11,765 nucleotides of DNA from assembly GCA_019683665.1 (NCBI GenBank), contig JADGIB010000092.1, positions 1 through 11,765 of the forward strand, in the 5' to 3' direction. Both the position numbers and the translations under genes were made by a program. The notes beneath the pieces were generated by a model. That model was not told the DNA's origin and did no database searches. It saw only the letters and a program-made list of their open reading frames with translations. This document shows, in pieces, positions 6,475-11,765 of this stretch (within the stretch, counting starts at the first letter, position 1; every line of letters starts with the position of its first letter). This stretch comes from Solirubrobacteraceae bacterium (GTDB lineage Bacteria > Actinomycetota > Thermoleophilia > Solirubrobacterales > Solirubrobacteraceae).

Positions 6475-7164
6475 ATGCGGATCGTCTCCCCGCCCCGAAA
6501 CGCGACGCCGCCGATCGTCGCCGTCCCCGCCGACCCGGCGCCGCCGGCCGTGCGCAAGGTCCACGTCGGCTGCGGCCCGAAGGCGCTGCTGCCGGGGTGG
6601 TGCAACACGGACGTGCGCCCGTTCCCGGGCGTCGACGCCGTCCTCGACGCGACGCAGCCGTGGCCGTTCCGCGACCTCACCCACGTCTTCGGCGAGCACT
6701 TCATCGAGCACCTCGAGATCGACGCCGCGATCCGCTTCCTCGTCCACGCGGGCGCCGCGCTCGCGCCGGGCGGGCGGATCCGCCTGTCGACGCCGAACCT
6801 CGCCTGGGTCGTGCACGCCCACTTCGACCTGGACCCGCCGAGCCTCGAGCGCCGCATCGAGGACACGCTGGCGATGAACCGCGGCTTCTACGGCTGGGGC
6901 CACCGCTTCCTGTGGACCGAGGAGATGCTGCGGCTCGTCATGACCGCGGTCGGCTACGAGGACGTCGAGGCGTTCGCCTACGGCGAGAGCCGCGACCCCG
7001 AGCTGCGCGGCCTCGAGCGCCACGGCGGCTACGTCGTCGAGGGCGGCCACCCGAGCGTCATCATCCTCGAGGGCGTCCGCGGCGAGCGGCCGATCGCCCC
7101 CGACCCGGCGATCGACGCGTGGCTGGAGCGCGAGCTGCTCTGCCACGTGCGCTCCGGGCACTAG
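6475..7164 (+). CDS. SAM-dependent methyltransferase (COG4627-like)
   Basis: The 229-residue product is a class I methyltransferase. The SAM-binding glycine loop VHVGCGPKALLPGW is at residues 29-42, followed by the acidic strand NTDVRPF (44-50). The motif GEHFIEHL (73-80) and then LAPGGRIRLSTPNL are typical of COG4627-like predicted methyltransferases. Residues 1-27 are a Pro-rich, probably disordered leader. The ATG at 6475 is chosen over a longer in-frame extension because that extension would contain the promoter at 6441-6465 and has no methyltransferase features. It is transcribed alone and converges on the large glycosyltransferase gene. A glycan or protein side-chain methyl group is the likely product, by association with the surrounding sugar-transfer genes; the substrate cannot be read from the sequence. 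Confidence 0.88.
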   Translation: MRIVSPPRNATPPIVAVPADPAPPAVRKVHVGCGPKALLPGWCNTDVRPFPGVDAVLDATQPWPFRDLTHVFGEHFIEHLEIDAAIRFLVHAGAALAPGGRIRLSTPNLAWVVHAHFDLDPPSLERRIEDTLAMNRGFYGWGHRFLWTEEMLRLVMTAVGYEDVEAFAYGESRDPELRGLERHGGYVVEGGHPSVIILEGVRGERPIAPDPAIDAWLERELLCHVRSGH

Positions 7165-7180
7165 CCGCGCCGCCCGACGC

Positions 7181-7218
7181 GCGCCGCCCCCGCCGCGCCG
7201 CGCCGCCCCCGCCGCGGC
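7181..7218. repeat. 19-bp tandem duplication in the convergent intergenic region
   Basis: The 17-mer gcgccgcccccgccgcg occurs at 7181-7197 and again at 7200-7216, a 19-bp period covering most of the 59-bp gap between two convergent genes. The strand is almost pure C/G. It may be a slippage product. Confidence 0.7.
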
Positions 7219-7222
7219 GCGG
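7198..7222. terminator. GC-only hairpin between convergent genes, possible terminator
   Basis: A perfect 9-bp stem (ccgcgccgc at 7198-7206 with gcggcgcgg at 7214-7222) has a 7-nt loop. It lies directly after the stop codon of the large minus-strand glycosyltransferase gene and 33 bp after the methyltransferase stop. There is no T-tract on either strand, so it would be a non-canonical terminator or a 3'-end stabiliser. Confidence 0.4.
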
Positions 7223-7223
7223 G

Positions 7224-9944
7224 TCAGCCCCGCGCCGCGCCGGCCCGCACCCGGGGCGCGACCGCGTCCAGCAGCGTGTCGACGCGCGCCGCGAACGTGT
7301 GGCGGGCGAGCACGAGCTCGCGGGCGCGGGCGCCCCGCTCGCGCCGCCCCTCGGGGTCGGCGAGCTCGCGGCGCAGCGTCGCGTGGAGGTCGTCGCGGGC
7401 GCGGTAGCGCAGGACCGCGCCCGGCAGCAGCTCGTCGAGCTCGGGGACGTCGTCGCTGACGACCGTCGCCCCGCAGGCGAGCGCGTCGAAGACCCGGTTG
7501 GAGACGAAGCCCTGCGCGCGCATGTCGTCCCAGTGGTCGTTGAGCACGACCCCGGCCGACGTGTACGCGCGGCGGACCGCGTCGTTGGGCAGGTGCTCGC
7601 CGGCCAGGTGGCGGCGGTCGACGTACGGCTCCCAGTCGCGGCCCCAGATCGCCACGTCGAGGTCCGTCGGCAGGAGGTCGCGCACGATCGGGCGCACGGT
7701 CCGCCGCGAGTTGCCGACGAACACGACGTCGCGCGCGTGCGCGGGATCGGGGTCGGGGAAGAAGACGGTCGGGTCGGTGGCCTGCGGGAGCGCGAGGACC
7801 GGGCGGCGCGTCCGGCGCGACAGCTCGGCCGCGTGGCGCGGGGAGGCGCTGAAGGCGACGTCGTAGCGGTCGCACTCGGCGGGGGTGACCCGCTCGGGGT
7901 GGCTGATGCACCAGAGGACGCTGACCTCGTCGTCGCGCGGGACGTAGGCGTCGAGGCCGCGCAGGTGCAGCGCGACGTCGCAGGCGCGCCCGTCGGGGTC
8001 GTCCCACTCCTCGATGACCTGGACGATCGCCCGGTGGCCGCGGCGGCGCAGCTCGTCGGCGACCGCGCGGGCGAAGTGCAGGTCGCCCCAGCTCTCGGCC
8101 CCGGCCCAGCGGGGCGCGCAGATCTTGATCGCCACCGACAGCGGGCGGCCGGCGCCGTCGTGGTCCCAGCGGCGGCGCGCGCGCTCGCGCAGCGCCTCGG
8201 GCGTCGCCAGCGGCGGCAGGCCCCCGAGCGCGCCGGCGGCCCGCGCGCGGCCGAGGAGGGCGAGGGCGTCGCCGGCCAGGCGCGCCTCGACGCCCGGGTC
8301 GGGGTGGGCGGCGGCGATGAGCGTCATGTCGCGGTCGTCGTCGGCGCTGAGGCCGGCCGCGTCGAGCGCGGCGAGGACCTGCGCCTGCGCGTCGCCGGGC
8401 GTGCGGCCCGGCGCGTAGACGGCGAGCGTCGCGTCGTCGCCGCCGTCGAACGCCTCCGCCCAGGCGCGCAGGAGCCCCGGGTCGGCGGCGAGCTCGTCGG
8501 CGAGCGCGATCGCGACGAACGCGCGCGCGTCGTCGACCGCCGGCGGCCGCGGGCCCGAGAGCCGCTCGCGGGCCGCGGCGTCGCGCGGCGGGGCGGGCCG
8601 GCCGCCGAGGCGGCCGACCGCGGCCTGGAGCGCGAACTGGGCGTGCGCGTCGGCCGGGTTGTGGCAGAGCGCGGCGACGAGCGACCGCGCCGCCGCCACG
8701 TCGTCGCCGCGGTCGGCGGACGCGAGCGCGGCGGCGACCGCGTCCAGGCCCCGGTCGCGGTCGCCGGCGCCGACCGGCGCCGGCCCGAGCGCGGCGTCGA
8801 CGAGCCCGCGCTGCTGCTCGAGCTGCTGCCAGCGGCCCAGGAGCTGCTCGAGCGGGAGCGCGTGGGCGCGGGCGGCCAGCTCGCCGCGCAGGCGCCCGAG
8901 CACCGCCCGGCGGATCGCCGGCGGCGGGACGGGCGCCGCGCCGGCGGCCGCGGCGAGGTCGTGGAAGAGGGAGAAGGCGTCGGCGCGGCCCGGGTCGGCG
9001 GCCAGCGCGGCGACCGCGGCGCGGGCGGCGCCGGCGGGGTCGCGGTCGCGGCGGTCGAGCGCCTCGCGCAGCCGGGCGTCGGCCTCGGCGCGGTCCGCGT
9101 CGTCGACGGCCAGGAGGTCGTCGACCGGCCGCCCGCGCCGCTGCGCGACGAGGTCCATCGCCATGACGTGGTGGCTCCAGGCGGCGGCGAGCTCGGGCAG
9201 CGGCACCGACGCGAGGTCGAGCGTGCGCAGCAGCAGCCGCCGCACCCGCACCGCCCGCTCGAGCAGGCGCAGCTCGGCCTGCGGGTCGCCGTGGCCGAAG
9301 GCGAAGCCGTTGGCCCCGTGGACGCGGTAGCGGGCGACGGGCCCGTCGGCGACGGCGATCTCGTGGCGGGCGGCGACCTGCGCGGCCAGCCACCAGTCGC
9401 GGCACGACATCCAGGCGGGGGCGGGCGGCAGCGCGCGGGCGAGGTCGCCGCGCAGCGTGATCGCCGAGGTCGTCGCCTGGTTGTCGCGCAGGTACTCGCC
9501 GAGCACGCGGCCCGACGAGGCGGGCACGCCGCTCCACTGCAGCATCGAGGGGTGGAGCACCTCGCCGGCGCCGTCGACGACGACCATGTCGCCGTGGACG
9601 AGCCCGACCTCGGGCCGGCGCTCGAGCAGGTCGACGACGCGGCGCAGCCGGTCGGGCAGCCACTCGTCGTCGGCGTCCAGCAGCGACACGTACGCGCCGC
9701 GCGACGCGGCGATGCCGGTGTTCGTCGCGACCGCCGCGCCCTGGTTGGCCTGGCGGATCACGCGGATCCGGTCCCCGAAGCCGGCCAGCAGCTGCGGGGT
9801 GCGGTCGGTCGAGCCGTCGTCGACGACGATCACCTCGACGGACCCGGGCGGCATCCCCTCCTGCTCCAGGGCGCTGCGCACGGCGCGCTCCACGTACGCC
9901 TCGTAGTCGTGGGCGCAGATCACGCAGGAGACCAACGGGTTCAC
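7224..9944 (-). CDS. Multidomain GT2 / TPR-like / CgeB-type GT-B glycosyltransferase
   Basis: The 906-residue product has three parts. Residues 1 to about 230 are a GT2 GT-A domain, with LVSCVICAHD at the N-terminus, VVDDGS (40-45), LLDADDEW (88-95, metal/nucleotide site) and the acceptor-side segment MSCRDWW (179-185). About 300-560 is Ala-rich and helical with TPR-like repeats (for example ARSLVAALCHNPADAHAQFAL near 419-439) and an uncharacterised stretch around 475-560. About 600-895 is a GT-B unit like Glyco_trans_1_2/CgeB, with VVFVGNSRRT (740-749) and GFVSNRVFDALACGATVVSDDVPEL near 812-836. The start is taken at GTG 9944, where VNPLVSCVIC begins the GT2 domain. Longer in-frame starts to 10019 would run through the promoter at 9955-9979. 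It probably adds two sugars in sequence, with the TPR part binding a protein acceptor; this is inferred. Confidence 0.9.
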   Translation of the reverse strand: MNPLVSCVICAHDYEAYVERAVRSALEQEGMPPGSVEVIVVDDGSTDRTPQLLAGFGDRIRVIRQANQGAAVATNTGIAASRGAYVSLLDADDEWLPDRLRRVVDLLERRPEVGLVHGDMVVVDGAGEVLHPSMLQWSGVPASSGRVLGEYLRDNQATTSAITLRGDLARALPPAPAWMSCRDWWLAAQVAARHEIAVADGPVARYRVHGANGFAFGHGDPQAELRLLERAVRVRRLLLRTLDLASVPLPELAAAWSHHVMAMDLVAQRRGRPVDDLLAVDDADRAEADARLREALDRRDRDPAGAARAAVAALAADPGRADAFSLFHDLAAAAGAAPVPPPAIRRAVLGRLRGELAARAHALPLEQLLGRWQQLEQQRGLVDAALGPAPVGAGDRDRGLDAVAAALASADRGDDVAAARSLVAALCHNPADAHAQFALQAAVGRLGGRPAPPRDAAARERLSGPRPPAVDDARAFVAIALADELAADPGLLRAWAEAFDGGDDATLAVYAPGRTPGDAQAQVLAALDAAGLSADDDRDMTLIAAAHPDPGVEARLAGDALALLGRARAAGALGGLPPLATPEALRERARRRWDHDGAGRPLSVAIKICAPRWAGAESWGDLHFARAVADELRRRGHRAIVQVIEEWDDPDGRACDVALHLRGLDAYVPRDDEVSVLWCISHPERVTPAECDRYDVAFSASPRHAAELSRRTRRPVLALPQATDPTVFFPDPDPAHARDVVFVGNSRRTVRPIVRDLLPTDLDVAIWGRDWEPYVDRRHLAGEHLPNDAVRRAYTSAGVVLNDHWDDMRAQGFVSNRVFDALACGATVVSDDVPELDELLPGAVLRYRARDDLHATLRRELADPEGRRERGARARELVLARHTFAARVDTLLDAVAPRVRAGAARG

Positions 9945-9954
9945 AGGCAGGGAG

Positions 9955-9979
9955 ATCGGCCCCGCCGGCGGGTCCTTGA
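9955..9979 (-). promoter_or_regulatory. Sigma-28-type promoter, leaderless, before the 906-aa glycosyltransferase gene
   Basis: On the minus strand TCAAG (9979-9975), 14 nt, GCCGAT (9960-9955), then 10 nt to the GTG at 9944. It fixes the start of the large glycosyltransferase 25 codons downstream of the longest possible start. Confidence 0.8.
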
Positions 9980-9990
9980 CCCTCGCGCGC

Positions 9991-10015
9991 TCAAGTGCGG
10001 TCGATCGTGGCCGAT
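9991..10015 (+). promoter_or_regulatory. Sigma-28-type promoter, leaderless, before the TPR-methyltransferase gene
   Basis: TCAAG (9991-9995), 14 nt, GCCGAT (10010-10015), then 9 nt to the ATG at 10025. It is paired back to back with the promoter at 9955-9979, with 11 nt between the -35 boxes, in an 80-bp gap (9945-10024). It probably also drives the overlapping downstream CmcI-like gene. Confidence 0.8.
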
Positions 10016-10024
10016 CCACCGGCC

Positions 10025-10927
10025 ATGAGCACCGACACGCAGCCGGCCGCCGAGCTCCGCGAGCGGGCCCTGGCGTCGATCGAGGCCGGCCGCACGGACG
10101 AGGCCTACGAGGCGCAGCGCCTCGCGGTCGCCGGCGCGCTCGACCTCGAGTGGCTCAACGACCTCGCCGTGATGGCCCACCGCCGCGGCCGCGTCGACGA
10201 GGCCGAGATCCTCCTGCGCGCGGCGCTCGCGATCGACCCCGAGCGCGCCGACGCGGCCGAGAACCTCGCCGCCGTCGCCGCCGGCCCGGCCGGCGCCGCC
10301 TGGCGCCGCTCGCCGACGCTCGGCGGCCCCGACCCGCTCATGTTCGAGCGCGCGTTCCCGGGCATGCCGCGCCCCGACGTCATGAGCGAGCACTGCTCCC
10401 GCTACGCGTTCGCGCAGGGCGTCGTCGGCGGCCTCCACGTCCTCGACCTCGGCTGCGGCACCGGGTACGGCAGCGAGATGCTGTCGTGGTCGGCCGCCTC
10501 GGTCCGCGGCTTCGACATCTGGCAGCCGTCCGAGCAGGAGCGCCCCCGCTGGCCGGGCGTGAGCGAGCTCACCTACGGCCACGACCTCTGCGCCGACCCG
10601 CTGCCGCGCGCCGACGCCGCGGTCATGTTCGAGGTCATCGAGCACCTGCCCGACGCCCCGAACGCGCTGCGCATCGCCTGGTCGGCCGTCGACCTCATCG
10701 TCGGCTCGTTCCCGAACCCGGTCCACCACGGCTCGTGGATGAACCAGTTCCACGTGACCGACTGGACGCTGGACGAGTTCGAGTGCGAGCTGGCCGCCGC
10801 CGCCGCGCCGCGCCGGGTCACGATCGACCACTACCACCAGCCGCTGCACAGCCCGCTGCTCGTGCGCGGCCGCGACCCGGAGGCGTCGTTCTGGGTCGTC
10901 GTCGCGACCGCCGAGGGGGCCCGGTGA
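10025..10927 (+). CDS. TPR-fused SAM-dependent methyltransferase
   Basis: The 300-residue product has an N-terminal helical region (about 6-88) resembling two to three tetratricopeptide units, for example LNDLAVMAHRRGRVDEAEIL followed by AALAIDPERADA. The class I methyltransferase domain begins at about 130: LHVLDLGCGTGYGSEML (137-153) is the SAM loop, and MFEVIEHLPD is the post-motif segment typical of Methyltransf_11 enzymes. The second half keeps the fold, with GSFPNPVHHGSWMNQFHVTDW as a possible substrate loop. TPR units commonly bind proteins, so a glycoprotein or flagellin-like substrate is plausible but not shown. ATG 10025 is chosen because an upstream in-frame start would contain the promoter. 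Its TGA overlaps the next gene's GTG (GTGA), indicating an operon. Confidence 0.88.
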   Translation: MSTDTQPAAELRERALASIEAGRTDEAYEAQRLAVAGALDLEWLNDLAVMAHRRGRVDEAEILLRAALAIDPERADAAENLAAVAAGPAGAAWRRSPTLGGPDPLMFERAFPGMPRPDVMSEHCSRYAFAQGVVGGLHVLDLGCGTGYGSEMLSWSAASVRGFDIWQPSEQERPRWPGVSELTYGHDLCADPLPRADAAVMFEVIEHLPDAPNALRIAWSAVDLIVGSFPNPVHHGSWMNQFHVTDWTLDEFECELAAAAAPRRVTIDHYHQPLHSPLLVRGRDPEASFWVVVATAEGAR

Positions 10928-11673
10928 GCGGCTACGTGCTCGCGGTCGACCCGCCGCAGCTCACCGTCGAGAACAGCCTCCCGGCCCCGGTCGCCGTCAC
11001 GCCGGACACGACGATCCGCGAGTACTGGCTCGCGCGCGCCCACCAGCACACCCACGACCGCTACCTCGGCATCAAGACGTCGAAGTTCCCCGAGGACCTG
11101 CGCGTCTACGAGCACCTCCTGTGGGTCGGGCGCCCCGACGTCGTCATCGAGCTCGGCGCCCAGTCGGGCGGCAGCACGCTCTGGTTCCGCGACCGGCTGC
11201 GCACGCTCGCCGGCTACGGCGTCCTCGCCGCCGAGCCGCGCGTCGTCGCCGTCGACCTCGACCTCTCCGTCGCGCGCCAGAACGTCGCCGCGCGCGACCC
11301 CGACTTCGAGGCGACGATCGCCTTCGTCGAGGGCGACGTGCGCGACCCCGCCGTGCGCGAGGAGGTCGGCCGCCACGTCCCGCCCGGCGCGACGTGCATG
11401 GTCGTCGAGGACTCCGCCCACACCGCCGAGACGACCGCCGCCGCGCTCGACCTCTACGCCGACCTCGTCCCCGTCGGCGGCTTCTTCGTCGTGGAGGACG
11501 GGTGCGTCGACATCGAGTGGATGCGCGAGAACCCCGCCTGGCCGCGCGGGGTCCTCCCCGCCCTGCACGTCTGGCTCGCGGGGCCGGTCGGATCCGCGTT
11601 CCGGGTCCGCCGCGACCTCGAGGTCTACGGCCTCACCTGCCACCCCGCGGGGTTCCTGCAGCGGGTCCGCTGA
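10924..11673 (+). CDS. CmcI / rhamnosyl-O-methyltransferase family protein
   Basis: The 249-residue product resembles PF04989, the family of CmcI (cephalosporin biosynthesis) and mycobacterial rhamnosyl O-methyltransferase. The signature is YLGIKTSKFPEDLRVYEHLL (47-66) followed by the SAM site VIELGAQSGGSTLWF (74-88). VVAVDLD and VEDSAHTAETT supply the acidic metal/SAM residues, and FFVVEDG follows. Members O-methylate sugars or small molecules using SAM and a metal. With the rhamnosyltransferase-like GT2 nearby, O-methylation of a deoxysugar is a reasonable guess. The GTG start overlaps the upstream TGA, and AGGGGG lies 4 nt before it, so it is translated from the TPR-methyltransferase transcript. 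Family assignment is fairly sure; the substrate is inferred. Confidence 0.88.
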   Translation: MSGYVLAVDPPQLTVENSLPAPVAVTPDTTIREYWLARAHQHTHDRYLGIKTSKFPEDLRVYEHLLWVGRPDVVIELGAQSGGSTLWFRDRLRTLAGYGVLAAEPRVVAVDLDLSVARQNVAARDPDFEATIAFVEGDVRDPAVREEVGRHVPPGATCMVVEDSAHTAETTAAALDLYADLVPVGGFFVVEDGCVDIEWMRENPAWPRGVLPALHVWLAGPVGSAFRVRRDLEVYGLTCHPAGFLQRVR

Positions 11674-11696
11674 CCCGGCCGGCCGGAGACGAGACC

Positions 11697-11746
11697 ATGC
11701 CCGCCGCCTCGATCGCGATCGTCCCCCACGGCCCCCGCGCCCACAC
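11697..11746 (+). CDS. 5' fragment of an unidentified gene, cut by contig end
   Basis: An ATG 23 bp after the CmcI-like gene, preceded by GGAGAC, opens the peptide MPAASIAIVPHGPRAHT before the sequence turns into the adapter-like tail. It is in the same direction, so it is probably the third gene of the operon. The hydrophobic ASIAIVPHG opening would suit the first strand of a Rossmann or glycosyltransferase fold, but 17 residues cannot identify it. The TAA at 11754-11756 lies in the tail and is probably not its true stop. Confidence 0.4.
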
Positions 11747-11765
11747 CTGTCACTAATACACAACA
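11747..11765. other. Tn5/Nextera mosaic-end-like tail, probable library artefact
   Basis: The last 19 bases match the 19-bp mosaic end (ctgtctcttatacacatct) at 15 of 19 positions in register. All four differences are T to A. The composition changes abruptly from GC-rich to AT-rich, and the match ends exactly at the last base of the contig. Confidence 0.6.

Noticed and set aside
4901..6877. A 658-codon plus-strand frame over the GT2 gene and into the methyltransferase
   Set aside because: It is antisense to a motif-bearing glycosyltransferase, has low-complexity residues and crosses two promoters.
6597..10028. A 1143-codon open frame on the plus strand opposite the large glycosyltransferase
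   Set aside because: Composition is Arg/Val/Gly/Ala monotony without domains. It is an antisense artefact of very high GC; the minus-strand frame has clear GT2 and GT-B motifs.
10910..10915. GCCGAG before the CmcI-like gene as another sigma-28 -10 box
   Set aside because: The last base differs, there is no TCAA 14 nt upstream and the distance to the GTG does not fit. GTGA coupling explains expression.
1..11765. CRISPR arrays, tRNA or rRNA genes, insertion sequences
   Set aside because: I saw no spaced direct repeats, no cloverleaf with CCA-type end, no rRNA-like stretch and no transposase. The mosaic-end-like tail is not flanked by a transposase gene.

Overview
This is a very GC-rich (roughly three-quarters G+C by eye), densely coding 11.8-kb contig end. 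Short or absent intergenic gaps, GTG starts and the gene content suggest a motile high-GC actinobacterium. A Thermoleophilia/Solirubrobacterales-type organism is my best guess, but that is an inference and not shown by a marker gene.

Layout: (1) The 3' part of a CHAP-type peptidoglycan hydrolase gene runs in from the left edge. (2) It converges on a compact minus-strand operon, dedA-uppP-purM. A DedA-family membrane protein and undecaprenyl-diphosphatase form a plausible undecaprenyl-phosphate recycling pair, and the purine gene purM is translationally coupled behind them. (3) Divergent from dedA across only 29 bp is a DUF354 glycosyltransferase-like gene. (4) From about 4.15 kb to the right end lies a glycan-modification cluster. 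It holds a small GT-A-type glycosyltransferase-like gene, a GT2 protein with an orphan C-terminal domain, a SAM methyltransferase, a 906-residue protein combining GT2, TPR-like and GT-B domains, a TPR-methyltransferase fusion, a CmcI/rhamnosyl-O-methyltransferase-like gene, and the first codons of another gene.

The main discovery is regulatory. Five genes of the glycan cluster are preceded by the same element, TCAA(G/C)-N14-GCCGAT, followed after 9 nt (10 nt in one case) by an ATG or GTG. Four copies form two back-to-back pairs that fill two divergent intergenic regions of exactly 80 bp each. The fifth sits between two tandem glycosyltransferase genes. The -10 sequence and spacing equal those of the flagellar sigma-28 (FliA/SigD) consensus TAAA-N15-GCCGATAA. 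The start-codon position implies leaderless transcripts. I therefore propose that this cluster is a sigma-28 regulon module that glycosylates and methylates a surface structure made together with the flagellum, most simply flagellin. The promoter pattern is seen directly; the sigma factor and the substrate are inferred. The pattern also revises the start codons of two glycosyltransferase genes.

The last 19 bases (11747-11765) are abruptly AT-rich and match the 19-bp Tn5/Nextera mosaic end at 15 of 19 positions, so they are probably library-derived and not genomic.
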